This document shows positions 45,236-54,479 of a stretch of 64,000 nt of DNA, piece after piece; within the stretch, counting starts at the first letter, position 1; every line of letters starts with the position of its first letter. The notes under the pieces were generated by a model, which was not told where the DNA came from, made no database searches, and saw only the letters and a list, made by a program, of their open reading frames with translations. The stretch comes from Bacteroidia bacterium (lineage in GTDB: Bacteria; Bacteroidota; Bacteroidia; NS11-12g; UBA955): contig JALOAG010000007.1 of NCBI GenBank assembly GCA_023228875.1, positions 1-64,000 of the forward strand, given 5' to 3'. Made by a program: the position numbers and the translations under genes.

Positions 45236-45849
45236 TTAGTAAAATTGTATTTAAGTGACACTTGAATCAAATTATGATACACTCCATTTCGTCTGAATTG
45301 ATCAATTGGCGAAGGAAGCAAATAAAAATCTCTTTTAATGATTGTTCTTATTGAATATTCATAACCAATAAACAAAGCAAATTGCTCATTAAAAGCATAT
45401 TCCCCTCCACAGTGCCACAAATAATCCACATTTCTCAACCCTATAATTTCCTTTGCAGAACCTCCATCATCAAATTTTGAGCTAAATACATAAGCCCAAG
45501 TCAAACCGGAACGAAATGCAAATTTTTTGTGAATATAACGGTAATATAATGGTAGTTCAACATAATGATAGGAATAAATTAAGATAGGATCAAGTCCTTC
45601 AGGGTCGCGTCTATTCCTACTCCCCTTTCCCATATACATCAAATCAAATCCTATAGAATGCTGCTTATCTGGCAGTACATAATGCAAAAAGACACCTCCA
45701 TTAAACCCAAGTTTATTATACCCTGCATTCCTATCCCCGTCAACTTGGGAAGCATTAAATCCTCCTTGTAAACCACCCTCAAATTGTTGAGTATACACAG
45801 GTTCATTCAAAACGATGAGCATAACCAATATAGCAAACAAATTCTTCAT
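45232..45849 (-). CDS. Outer-membrane beta-barrel protein (PorT-like, 205 aa)
   Basis: From ATG 45849 there is a signal peptide (MKNLFAILVMLIVLNEPVYTQQ) and then alternating strands with Gly and aromatic residues (FEGGLQGGFNASQVDGD, GGVFLHYVLPDKQHSIGFDLMYMGKG). It ends in LIQVSLKYNFTK, with an aromatic near the C-terminus as in outer-membrane barrels. It belongs to the PorT/OmpA-like small barrel group common in Bacteroidota. A near-leaderless promoter lies six bases upstream. The role is unknown. Confidence 0.8.
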   Translation of the reverse strand: MKNLFAILVMLIVLNEPVYTQQFEGGLQGGFNASQVDGDRNAGYNKLGFNGGVFLHYVLPDKQHSIGFDLMYMGKGSRNRRDPEGLDPILIYSYHYVELPLYYRYIHKKFAFRSGLTWAYVFSSKFDDGGSAKEIIGLRNVDYLWHCGGEYAFNEQFALFIGYEYSIRTIIKRDFYLLPSPIDQFRRNGVYHNLIQVSLKYNFTK

Positions 45850-45855
45850 AGCAGT

Positions 45856-45863
45856 CAAAGGTA
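45856..45863 (-). promoter_or_regulatory. -7 promoter box immediately before the barrel gene
   Basis: The minus strand reads TACCTTTG, ending six bases before the ATG at 45849. If used, transcription would begin at or within a base or two of the start codon, giving a leaderless mRNA. Confidence 0.5.
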
Positions 45864-46077
45864 ACTCTATTTACTGGTTTCTCATGATGAATTTATCAAT
45901 CGAAATTAAGCTAAATAAGATAAGCATAACAAGAATAATGAATATATATCTATATACCAATCGATCCACTGCTCACTTTACAATCAAATTTTGTTACAAA
46001 TAAAAAAGTTATTGTAGTCAATAATTATTATACTATTATTGCACTACATTTATTATTATAAACTAAAATTTACAACT

Positions 46078-46500
46078 ATGGAAACTATTGACATGTCACA
46101 ATTTGACCAAAATCAGGGTCTCATTGCAGCTTTATTTGCCGGTATCGGCATGGGATTAATGATTTTTTATATATTAATCTTAGCATTGATTATTATTAGC
46201 TTATGGAAAGTGTTTGAGAAAGCGGGAAAACCTGGATGGGCGGCAATAGTACCCATATACAATATTGTCATCTTACTTGAGATTGTCAAGAAACCAACTT
46301 GGTGGATACTATTATTACTAATCCCTTTTGTCAATGTTATTATAGCTATTATCATATACATAGAGTTAGCAAAAGCATTTGGTCAAGGCGTGGGTTTCGC
46401 TATCGGACTGCTACTCTTAAGTATAGTCTTCTTCCCTTTGTTAGCATTTGGCGACTACAAGTATGGCTATATTGAAGACAACGCAAACACCCAATCATAG
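46078..46500 (+). CDS. DUF5684-like small membrane protein (140 aa)
   Basis: From ATG 46078 (METIDMSQFDQNQ) the protein has four hydrophobic segments. The core is ISLWKVFEKAGKPGWAAIVPIYNIVILLEIVKKPTWWILLLLIPFVNVIIAIIIYIELAKAFGQGVGFAIGLLLLSIVFFPLLAFGDYKY, the pattern of the DUF5684 family, which is also found fused to signal peptidases. Its function is unknown. It starts after ~220 bases of very AT-rich DNA and is followed by a terminator, so it is a single-gene unit. Confidence 0.8.
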   Translation: METIDMSQFDQNQGLIAALFAGIGMGLMIFYILILALIIISLWKVFEKAGKPGWAAIVPIYNIVILLEIVKKPTWWILLLLIPFVNVIIAIIIYIELAKAFGQGVGFAIGLLLLSIVFFPLLAFGDYKYGYIEDNANTQS

Positions 46501-46528
46501 TCATCTCAAATTCTGAAAGAAACACCTT

Positions 46529-46560
46529 AAGCTCCCAACACAATTGGGGGCTTTTTTTTT
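46529..46560 (+). terminator. Rho-independent terminator
   Basis: AAGCTCCCA (46529-46537) pairs with TGGGGGCTT (46545-46553) with one G-T pair, followed by a long T run. It ends the DUF5684 unit. Confidence 0.85.
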
Positions 46561-46606
46561 GAAACAATTCAACCCTATCAAATCAACAACTATCAAACAT
46601 TCACTG

Positions 46607-46614
46607 TATCTTTG
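46607..46614 (+). promoter_or_regulatory. -7 promoter box for the PLP enzyme gene
   Basis: TATCTTTG matches TAnnTTTG, 23 bases upstream of the ATG at 46638. Confidence 0.6.
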
Positions 46615-46637
46615 ACAACCCATTTAATCACTCACAA

Positions 46638-47873
46638 ATGAAACCCGAAAGTTTAATGATGTCGCACGGCTATAAGCCGGAATTATCAGAAGGTGCAGTA
46701 AAAAGCCCAATATTCATGACTTCTACCTTTGTATTCAATACTGCAGAAGAAGGCAAAGCATTTTTTGAAATAGCTTATGGACACAGGGCAAAACGCAAAA
46801 AGGAAGAGCTTGGATTAATCTATAGCAGGATAAATAATCCTAATTTAGAAATTTTCGAAAATCGTCTTTGTTTGTGGGAAGAAGCGGAAGATTGCTGTGT
46901 TTTTGAAAGTGGCATGGCTGCGATTTCAACAGTATTCTGGGAGTTTTTACGTCCCGGTGATGTGTTATTAATGAGTAGTCCGGTTTATGGTGGCACTGAC
47001 CATTTTGCAAAAAAAGTACTCCCTCAATTCGGAATCAAAGTGGTAGAATTTGGTATCAACCAATCCAAGAAAGAAATAATAGACATGCTTAAAAAGAACG
47101 GACTGTCGGATAAGGTAGCACTCATCTATACAGAAACACCTGCTAATCCAACCAACGATCTCATTGACATATCGGTTTGCAAAGAAGTAGCGGGATACTT
47201 GTCAAAACCAGGCAAACAAGTTTATGTAGCTGTTGACAATACCTATATGGGTCCGCTATGGCAACATCCGCTTCAACATGGGGCAGACCTTGTGTTGTAT
47301 TCTGCAACTAAATACATTGGCGGACATAGCGATATAATTGCCGGTGCTTGTCTTGGAAACAAAGAGATAATGCCAAGGGTCAGGGCTATGCGAACATTCA
47401 TGGGCAACATGGCTAGTCCCCATACAGGATGGTTGTTACTTAGAAGCCTCGAAACCCTCAAGGTCCGAATGGACACACAGTCAGCCAATGCTGATAAGAT
47501 TGCCGCCTTTCTTAACAAACATCCCAAAGTCGAAAAGGTATATTATCTTGGAAACATTCCTGCACAAAGCACACAAGGAAAAATCAAGAAGAAACAGTGC
47601 CTAAGTAATGGAGCGATGATTTCATTTGAAATCAAAGGAGGCGAGAAAGATTCCTTTAAGTTTCTCAATTCATTGCGACTCATCAAACTTGCAGTAAGTC
47701 TTGGCAGCACTGAAAGTCTGGCAGAACATCCTGCAACCATGACCCATTGCGATGTCAACCCTGACGAAAGAAAAAAATTATCCATTACTGAAAAGATGGT
47801 GAGATTGTCAGTAGGAATTGAAAATTACGAAGATATCATTGCTGATATTAAACAGGCTCTCGACAAAGTCTAA
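46638..47873 (+). CDS. Cys/Met metabolism PLP-dependent enzyme, methionine gamma-lyase-like
   Basis: A 411-aa trans-sulfuration enzyme. The PLP Schiff-base lysine is Lys225 in YSATKYIGGHSD. Other family blocks are YSRINNPNLEIFENRLCLWEEAEDCCVFESGMAAIS, SSPVYGGTDHF and ETPANPTNDLIDI. The C-terminal VSLGSTESLAEHPATMTHCDV is the usual last motif. An insert of about ten residues (GHRAKRKKEELG) near the start resembles Bacteroidota methionine gamma-lyase-type sequences, but cystathionine gamma-synthase or lyase activity is also possible. It has its own promoter and is convergent with the helicase gene. Confidence 0.85.
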   Translation: MKPESLMMSHGYKPELSEGAVKSPIFMTSTFVFNTAEEGKAFFEIAYGHRAKRKKEELGLIYSRINNPNLEIFENRLCLWEEAEDCCVFESGMAAISTVFWEFLRPGDVLLMSSPVYGGTDHFAKKVLPQFGIKVVEFGINQSKKEIIDMLKKNGLSDKVALIYTETPANPTNDLIDISVCKEVAGYLSKPGKQVYVAVDNTYMGPLWQHPLQHGADLVLYSATKYIGGHSDIIAGACLGNKEIMPRVRAMRTFMGNMASPHTGWLLLRSLETLKVRMDTQSANADKIAAFLNKHPKVEKVYYLGNIPAQSTQGKIKKKQCLSNGAMISFEIKGGEKDSFKFLNSLRLIKLAVSLGSTESLAEHPATMTHCDVNPDERKKLSITEKMVRLSVGIENYEDIIADIKQALDKV

Positions 47874-47902
47874 CATGGTGAGCCAAATCTCAACTGAGAG
47901 CT

Positions 47903-50197
47903 TTAACCCAGTATCTTCATTTTGGCAAACTTAAGTACTAAGGTCTTAGAACCACTTTCTTCAAAATTCACCACCGCCTTACTATTAACCCCTTCACTAC
48001 TTACAGACTCAACGATACCTTTTCCAAAGCGTTGATGCATCACCCGCGTTCCTGTAGTTAGCGCACTTAAATCATCCGGCTTAAAGTCAGAATCCGTTAT
48101 CTGTTGCTTAGGGGTAGCAAATTGATTGCGATAAGCAGGATTAATTGAAAACTTATTTGTTTGATTTGACAAAGGCTCATGCTTGCCAAAAACTGATGAT
48201 TTATCAGGCAACGGCTGACCTTTAAACATAGCATTCACGTTGAGATAACGAGGTTCTATCTCCGTAAGGAAGCGGCTTGGCTCACAATATAACAACGTGC
48301 CATGTCTATACCGAGACGTAGCATAACTCAAATGCAATTTCTTTTCTGCTCTTGTCACCGCTACATAAAACAGCCGTCTTTCTTCTTCTAAGTCTGCCCT
48401 ACTCTGGAGTGTCATAAACGAAGGGAATAAATTTTCTTCTAACCCCACAACAAATACTGCAGGAAATTCTAATCCCTTGGAGGCATGGATGGTCATCAAT
48501 TTTACTTTTTCAGTTTCATCCTCATCTTGTTTGTCTGCATCTGTGAGCAGTGCCACATCTTGTAAAAAAGCATCAAGTGTTTTATCTGCTTCATTTGTGT
48601 CATCCTCACAAAACTCTTTGACACCATTGAGCAATTCCATTATATTTTCATAACGCGATATCCCTTCAGGCGTTTTATCATCATGTAAATGCTTTAGCAA
48701 TCCGGATTGTTTTGCAACATATTCAACAGTATCATAAGCATCCTTTGTGTTGGCAGCATCTCTGAAATTACTGATTAACATGACAAAGTTCTGCAATTTA
48801 CTAATTGCACTGCCAAAAACATCAAAGTGATGAGCCTTTTCCAACACTTCCCACAAGGACACATTATATTGATTTGCTATATAGACTATCTTCTGAATCG
48901 TTGTATCTCCAATGCCTCGAACAGGATAATTAATTATCCGTTTCAATGCTTCTTCATCCTTTTGATTGACCACCAGTCTTAGATAAGCAATAAGGTCTTT
49001 AATTTCTTTTCGTTGATAAAACGAAAGTCCTCCGTAGATTTTATACGGAATATTCATCCTTCGCAATGCCTCTTCAAAAGCCCTTGACTGTGCATTCGTT
49101 CTATACAGTATTGCTATATCATCGTTTTTGAAGTGGTGTGCGGTAGTGAGCTGATAGATTTGTTGTGCAATCAGCGATCCTTCTTCCTTATCAGTAACCG
49201 CTTTAATCACACTGATTTTATCCCCTTCAGGATTAGAAGTCCATATTTTTTTATCTAACTTTTCTTTGTTATGATTAATAATATCACCGGAAGCCGCAAC
49301 AATTGTTTTGGTTGAGCGATAGTTCTGTTCCAATTTTACAACTTGATATTCAGGGTAATCAATTTCGAAATTCAGAATATTTCGAATGTTAGCTCCTCTA
49401 AACGAGTAAATACTTTGAGAATCATCACCTACCACACAAATATTGCGCGACACTGCTACTAACTTTTTGATTATCATGTATTGACAATGATTCGTATCTT
49501 GATACTCATCAACTAATACATATTTAAACTGGTGCTGATATTTATTTAACACATCAGGATGTTCCTTCAACAGTTTAAAGGTATTGAGCAGCAAATCATC
49601 AAAATCCATCACATTTGATTTGAAGCACCTTTTAGCATATTCTACAAAAATTTCAGCAGTTTTGGGTCTCCCATTAGCCTCATCAGAAACTATATAATCA
49701 GAAGTAGCCATGTATTCTTCTGCCGTAATCAAATTATTCTTTGCTGAAGAAATCCTATTGTAGATGACAGCGGTTTTATAGAGTTTATCATCAAGGTTCA
49801 TTTCCTTAATGATGGACTTTACCATACTCTTGGAATCGTCTGTGTCAAAGATTGTAAAATTATTTTGATAGCCAATCTTTTTGGCTTCCGCTCTTAGGAT
49901 TCTTGCAAAAACAGAGTGAAAAGTACCCATCCATAAATTCTTTACTTCCGGTCCAACCAATCGTTCTATCCTTTCACGCATTTCACGTGAAGCTTTATTT
50001 GTAAAAGTTAAAGCTAAGATATTAAAAGGATCAACGCCATGATACATCAATAAAGCAATTCGATAAGTCAACACTCTGGTCTTTCCTGAACCTGCACCCG
50101 CGAGAACCATCAAAGGACCCTCTAAACATTGAACAGCTTCCCTTTGGGACTCATCTAAATCTTTAAGAAAAGGAGCTTCATGCATGTTTTCCTCCAT
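47903..50197 (-). CDS. UvrD/PcrA-type DNA helicase
   Basis: A 764-aa superfamily 1A helicase acting in excision repair and in removing proteins from DNA. Walker A AGAGSGKT is at 33-40 and the Q motif LDESQREAV just before it. DEYQDTNHCQY, GDDSQSIYSFRGA, LEQNYRS, IMTIHASKGLEFPAVFVVGLEENLFP and LFYVAVTRA follow in the canonical order. The C-terminal ~60 residues (GTRVMHQRFGKGIVESVSSEG) match the PcrA/UvrD tail that contacts RNA polymerase. A second Met at codon 5 is an alternative start. PcrA or UvrD naming is a convention only. Confidence 0.94.
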   Translation of the reverse strand: MEENMHEAPFLKDLDESQREAVQCLEGPLMVLAGAGSGKTRVLTYRIALLMYHGVDPFNILALTFTNKASREMRERIERLVGPEVKNLWMGTFHSVFARILRAEAKKIGYQNNFTIFDTDDSKSMVKSIIKEMNLDDKLYKTAVIYNRISSAKNNLITAEEYMATSDYIVSDEANGRPKTAEIFVEYAKRCFKSNVMDFDDLLLNTFKLLKEHPDVLNKYQHQFKYVLVDEYQDTNHCQYMIIKKLVAVSRNICVVGDDSQSIYSFRGANIRNILNFEIDYPEYQVVKLEQNYRSTKTIVAASGDIINHNKEKLDKKIWTSNPEGDKISVIKAVTDKEEGSLIAQQIYQLTTAHHFKNDDIAILYRTNAQSRAFEEALRRMNIPYKIYGGLSFYQRKEIKDLIAYLRLVVNQKDEEALKRIINYPVRGIGDTTIQKIVYIANQYNVSLWEVLEKAHHFDVFGSAISKLQNFVMLISNFRDAANTKDAYDTVEYVAKQSGLLKHLHDDKTPEGISRYENIMELLNGVKEFCEDDTNEADKTLDAFLQDVALLTDADKQDEDETEKVKLMTIHASKGLEFPAVFVVGLEENLFPSFMTLQSRADLEEERRLFYVAVTRAEKKLHLSYATSRYRHGTLLYCEPSRFLTEIEPRYLNVNAMFKGQPLPDKSSVFGKHEPLSNQTNKFSINPAYRNQFATPKQQITDSDFKPDDLSALTTGTRVMHQRFGKGIVESVSSEGVNSKAVVNFEESGSKTLVLKFAKMKILG

Positions 50198-50252
50198 GCT
50201 TCAAAAGTACATTTGATTTATTGTGTATTAAAACTATTTGCCCACGTAAAAC

Positions 50253-50906
50253 TCACAAATATTCAAAAATCAGAATATCTTGATTGGAACTGCTATCGGC
50301 AGGAGTATTAGCATATTTTCTTTGAACGTAGGGAATTAAGAAACGCATGTCATTATACCATTTATCAAACCCATTAAAATATCTAAAGAGGTAATTCAAC
50401 ATTTCAAATTCATCTTTGAACTCTCTTTTATTCTTTTTCTTAAAAGAGTTCTCCATGTTTTCCATGTAGATTTTAAAATCTAACATGCTCTCAAACCAAT
50501 TCCTATAAATTGCATAATTGGTATTAGTGGCAGCAATAGCATAAGTTTCTCTGGTTTTAGGGAAGCGCATCCCTGTCAAATTATTGTATTTTTTTGCTAA
50601 CCAGCTTGGTTTCTTGTCTGCACCCGATTCTTCAATCTTGATTGCCAAAAAGAAAACTGCATACTTTCCCAAATAGTATTCGGCAACACTATACAATTCT
50701 TTCAGACTTGGAATTTCTTCTAAATTAAGACTGTCTTCTGAAAACCTAGTAGGCATTTCGCTTTTGAGATACACCAATTTAAAAACTTTCTTGTCAATTT
50801 TTGGTGTTTCAACACGTTTCGTTGCAGTATTCACAACAATTAGAAGTATCAGGAGAGGGTACTTTAATATACTCCAGTACTTCTTTTTATTTTTAATGAG
50901 TACCAT
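50253..50906 (-). CDS. Glucosaminidase-like (GH73-type) membrane-anchored protein (217 aa)
   Basis: An N-terminal signal anchor (about 10-27) is followed by a domain resembling N-acetylglucosaminidases. FFLAIKIEESGADKKPSWLAKKYNNLTGMRF (85-115) places the expected catalytic Glu at 92 or 93, and YAIYRNWFESMLDFKIYM matches the (Y/F)AVYxSxxESxxDY block. These enzymes cleave peptidoglycan glycan strands. It faces the periplasm and may remodel the wall. The gene lies 55 bases upstream of the helicase on the same strand. The fold assignment is from motif style and is moderately certain. Confidence 0.7.
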   Translation of the reverse strand: MVLIKNKKKYWSILKYPLLILLIVVNTATKRVETPKIDKKVFKLVYLKSEMPTRFSEDSLNLEEIPSLKELYSVAEYYLGKYAVFFLAIKIEESGADKKPSWLAKKYNNLTGMRFPKTRETYAIAATNTNYAIYRNWFESMLDFKIYMENMENSFKKKNKREFKDEFEMLNYLFRYFNGFDKWYNDMRFLIPYVQRKYANTPADSSSNQDILIFEYL

Positions 50907-51153
50907 TCAGCCGGCAAAAGTATTTTATTCATTTCTTACCATAATTTAAAAGTTTTCCAAACACGTGGATAAGTTGACGAACTGCCAATTCACTCACATC
51001 TTTCACCAGAAAAACGTTTTGTCAATTTTTACTATTTATACAAAGACTCACAGAAATCATAAAAACAACAAATACGCCTCCCAATTTTATACTTTAATCC
51101 GTCATATCACACCATTTAAGCATGGATAACAAACAACATTAATCGCTTTCCCG

Positions 51154-51161
51154 TATTTTTG
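51154..51161 (+). promoter_or_regulatory. -7 promoter box for the lipoprotein-protease operon
   Basis: TATTTTTG matches TAnnTTTG, 18 bases upstream of the GTG start at 51180. Confidence 0.55.
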
Positions 51162-51179
51162 CACATCTAAATCCTAAGT

Positions 51180-51839
51180 GTGGAACGAGTAATTCTTTTC
51201 TGTTGCATTGCAATTTCTTTACTTTCATGTGAGAATAAAAAAGAAGACCCTAAAGCAATCTTAGGACTTGAGTATTTCCCGATGAACGTTGGCAGGCAGT
51301 ATATTTACCAAATAGACTCGATCATTTTTGATGATTTTAACCAATCAGTTGACACTTTCAGTTCGCAATTGAGAATTATTTATGCAAATGAATTTAAAGA
51401 TAGTACATATACACCCTCAATTAGAGTAGAATACGACAATCCGGACAAAGGGTTTAATGAACCCAACAACCGATGGACCAGTGTTATCAAAATGACTAAC
51501 AATGCGGTTATCAACTATTCAGACACCTTTAGAACCATTAAAATGGTTTTTCCTGTTAAAGAAGGAAGCAAATGGAACTGCAATTTGTACAACAACTTAA
51601 ATGAGCAACTTTATAAATATAAAAACGTTGGAAAACCTTATGCTGCTGCTAATTTCACATTTTCTAAAACTGCAACAGTAGTGCAAAATGAATTAAAAAC
51701 ATTGCTTACAGAAATCAATGCATTTGAGGTTTATGCCAAGGATGTCGGTTTAATATATGCAGAAAACACTTATATCCAGCGCTTTGACGGAAAAGTATCC
51801 GGTCGAAAAATAATTACCACACTGAAAGACTATAATTAA
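51180..51839 (+). CDS. Lipoprotein of unknown function (219 aa), paralog 1
   Basis: It begins at GTG 51180 with signal peptide MERVILFCCIAISLLSC; Cys17 is the lipidation site (LLSC). The mature part starts ENKKEDP... then LGLEYFPMNVGRQYIYQIDSIIFDDFNQSVDTFSSQLR. The same layout, YFPxxxxxxYxYxxxxIxFDxFNQxxDT, occurs in the next gene, so the two are tandem paralogs. I recognise no named domain. The stop is two bases before the next GTG. It is probably anchored in the outer membrane. Confidence 0.78.
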   Translation: MERVILFCCIAISLLSCENKKEDPKAILGLEYFPMNVGRQYIYQIDSIIFDDFNQSVDTFSSQLRIIYANEFKDSTYTPSIRVEYDNPDKGFNEPNNRWTSVIKMTNNAVINYSDTFRTIKMVFPVKEGSKWNCNLYNNLNEQLYKYKNVGKPYAAANFTFSKTATVVQNELKTLLTEINAFEVYAKDVGLIYAENTYIQRFDGKVSGRKIITTLKDYN

Positions 51840-51841
51840 AG

Positions 51842-52525
51842 GTGAAATTTCAAACTTCCATATTACTGTTGTTTCTGTCTATCCTCCTTTGGGCTTCATG
51901 TCGCAAGGATAAATTTGAACAATATGACGAAAACAAATTGGGAGTTGATTACTTTCCTTTAAAACCTAAAATGTACCATGAATACAGTGTTGAAAGGATA
52001 ACGTTTGATGCCTTTAACCAAAAATCAGATACGGTACATTTGATTATGAGAAACGAACAAGACACTTTTTTCAAAGACAACTTGGGCAGAACCGCAATGC
52101 GTTATATTCAATATACAAGAAACATGAATGAAACCCAATGGAGCAGCGAGCGAACCTATTACTATGTAAGCCAAAAAACCCATATTGAATCTGTGGTTGA
52201 AAATAAAAGAAGTGTAATACTGACATTTCCTGTGCTTGAAGAATCTGTATGGGACTTGAACACATATAACAAAGAACCTCAATATCTTCTAATTTATGAC
52301 AAGAAATTAGAGTCGTATAACAATGGATTCATTCAATCCAATCAAAGTATTGAGATTACTCGTTTTGGACGTGATTTGCCCTTTGAAGTAAACTCGTGGA
52401 AAGAAATTTATGCCGTTGATATTGGACTTGTATCAAAAGAATATACTAATATTGACCTGTTAGATAATAATTACCCATCAGGAACTAAAGAAAAGATAGA
52501 ATTAATCAGCTATGGATTTAAATAA
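51842..52525 (+). CDS. Lipoprotein of unknown function (227 aa), paralog 2
   Basis: It begins at GTG 51842 with MKFQTSILLLFLSILLWASC; Cys20 is the lipidation site. The mature part (LGVDYFPLKPKMYHEYSVERITFDAFNQKSDTVHLIMR ... RSVILTFPVLEESVWDLNTYN) aligns with the preceding lipoprotein (TIKMVFPVKEGSKWNCNLYN). The last 14 bases overlap the start of the protease gene, so the three genes are one operon with coupled translation. Its partner is probably the protease, but the role is unknown. Confidence 0.78.
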   Translation: MKFQTSILLLFLSILLWASCRKDKFEQYDENKLGVDYFPLKPKMYHEYSVERITFDAFNQKSDTVHLIMRNEQDTFFKDNLGRTAMRYIQYTRNMNETQWSSERTYYYVSQKTHIESVVENKRSVILTFPVLEESVWDLNTYNKEPQYLLIYDKKLESYNNGFIQSNQSIEITRFGRDLPFEVNSWKEIYAVDIGLVSKEYTNIDLLDNNYPSGTKEKIELISYGFK

Positions 52526-54266
52526 AAATGCTAAGATACTCACCTTATTGGTATTGAGTTTCATAACAACGAACATTTTAAATGCACAAGATTCAACAGT
52601 AAAAAAACTGCAATTTATTATCTCGTTAAAAGACAAGACAGGAACACCCTTCACTATTGATCACCCTGAGAGTTTTTTGAGTCCCAGAGCAATAGAGAGA
52701 AGACAAAGATTGCAAATCCCCATCAATGAAGAAGACCTTCCCCTCAATCCTTCATATAGAGATCAAATATCACAAATACCTGGAGTACATATCCTTTATA
52801 CTTCTCGTTGGTTCAACAACCTGACTATTGAGTTAGACACCACCATAACTTCAACTCAAGTAATACGAAACCTTCCTTTTGTTAAATCTATCGATTACAT
52901 TGGAGGAACACCAATAAGAGAACAAAAAGACACCACTCGCACCTCAGAAGATTATTTAACAAGTAACAAAGAATTTGACTACTTGCGACTCAGCTATCAT
53001 TCCGATAGGTTATTGTCCATTCCTGAATATTACGGCAAAGGATGGGAGCAAATCCAAATGCTATCCGGTCATGTGGTCCACAAAGAAGGTTACACAGGAG
53101 CAGGTATATTGATTGCAATGCTTGATGTAGGATATCAGAACTACGACCGCTTACCGATTTTTGACAGTCTCATGGTAAACAACCGTATTATTGCCTACAA
53201 CGACTTTGTAGATTTTAATGGTAGTGTATGGGAGGATGGTTCACATGGCACAAATGCGTTAAGCTGCATTGCGGCAAATGTTCCAGGAGTTTTTGTAGGA
53301 ACTGCACCCGAAGCTTACTTTGTACTTGTGAGAACAGAAAATGAAGGTTTTGAATCAAGAATAGAAGAATCAAATTGGTTGGCAGGAGCAGAATACGCTG
53401 ATAGCATTGGAGCAGATTTAATCAGTTCTTCATTAGGCTATACAACATTTTCAGAGAATGAATTTTCGCACACTTATAGCGATATGAACGGCAAAACCAC
53501 CGTGATTACACTTGCTGCTGACAAAGCCTATGAAAAAGGAATAATAGTGATGAACTCTGCCGGCAACGAAGGCTACTCTCCTTGGCATTACATTGGAGCA
53601 CCCGCAGATGGAGAGCATGTTGTAGCTGCAGGAGGCGTTGATGAATATATGTATCCGTCCACATTCAGTTCCTACGGTCCTACATCAGACAACAGAATAA
53701 AACCAAATATTTCTGCATTGGCTACAGATGTAATCGTTGCTGAATCCAATGGAGATATTGGTCCTTCTAATGGCACTTCGTTTTCCAATCCTATTCTGAG
53801 CGGAATGATGGCTTGTATGCTGCAAGCATGTCCTGACAAGACCCTCGACCAAATATTAGATGCAGTATATAGAAGTGGTTCGCACTACGCTACTCCAAAT
53901 TCCAGATATGGATATGGTGTACCACATTTTGAAATGGCTTTGGCAATCTTAGGTAAGTTAAAAAACTTTGACCCGAACTATAATCATATTTTTGAAAATG
54001 AAATTCAGAAAGGATTTGCATTAGCTACCTTACGTCTTTATTCCGCTTATGTTCAAAAGGTTACAATCACCCTGAAAAAACAAACAGGACACAATAAGTT
54101 CTCTAAGATTGTAAAAACAAAAGTAAAATTGAAAGCCGGTGATTTTTATAGCACCCCTTGGCTCATTGATTATTTACAGAAGAAACCTCTTAAAAAGGGA
54201 TATTATATCATCGAAATTAAGTCAGATTACATGAATTACCAACGCTTGCTTAGCGTTGGAGGATAA
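52512..54266 (+). CDS. Secreted subtilisin-like (S8) serine protease (584 aa)
   Basis: A signal peptide (to about residue 25, ILNAQ) is followed by a propeptide-like region with LSPRAIERRQRLQIP (56-70), typical of a Bacteroidota S8 group. The catalytic triad is Asp205 (MLDVGYQN), His245 (DGSHGT) and Ser423 (NGTSFSNP), with the oxyanion Asn352 (NSAGNEG). After the protease domain a ~110-residue beta domain ends in MNYQRLLSVGG. No Por_Secre_tail is visible, so export to the surface by the T9SS is not indicated by sequence. It overlaps the preceding lipoprotein gene. Confidence 0.88.
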   Translation: MDLNKNAKILTLLVLSFITTNILNAQDSTVKKLQFIISLKDKTGTPFTIDHPESFLSPRAIERRQRLQIPINEEDLPLNPSYRDQISQIPGVHILYTSRWFNNLTIELDTTITSTQVIRNLPFVKSIDYIGGTPIREQKDTTRTSEDYLTSNKEFDYLRLSYHSDRLLSIPEYYGKGWEQIQMLSGHVVHKEGYTGAGILIAMLDVGYQNYDRLPIFDSLMVNNRIIAYNDFVDFNGSVWEDGSHGTNALSCIAANVPGVFVGTAPEAYFVLVRTENEGFESRIEESNWLAGAEYADSIGADLISSSLGYTTFSENEFSHTYSDMNGKTTVITLAADKAYEKGIIVMNSAGNEGYSPWHYIGAPADGEHVVAAGGVDEYMYPSTFSSYGPTSDNRIKPNISALATDVIVAESNGDIGPSNGTSFSNPILSGMMACMLQACPDKTLDQILDAVYRSGSHYATPNSRYGYGVPHFEMALAILGKLKNFDPNYNHIFENEIQKGFALATLRLYSAYVQKVTITLKKQTGHNKFSKIVKTKVKLKAGDFYSTPWLIDYLQKKPLKKGYYIIEIKSDYMNYQRLLSVGG

Positions 54267-54443
54267 GAACAACCTTAGCTGCTGCTTATACATTTTTTTG
54301 GGAAAAACCTCCGAGTTTTCAATCTGTGATTTTTGACTGGAACTCCTATAGACACAACTTAAATCTTGCATTATTCTTTCTAATAAAAAAACATTTAGCC
54401 GATTGCGAAAAACCAAAACCGGGTGAATATGATATATTTTTCA

Positions 54444-54451
54444 TATATTTG
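54444..54451 (+). promoter_or_regulatory. -7 promoter box for the Cys-rich protein gene
   Basis: TATATTTG matches TAnnTTTG, 28 bases upstream of the ATG at 54480. Confidence 0.5.
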
Positions 54452-54479
54452 GCGTAGCCAACCAACTATAAAACATACT

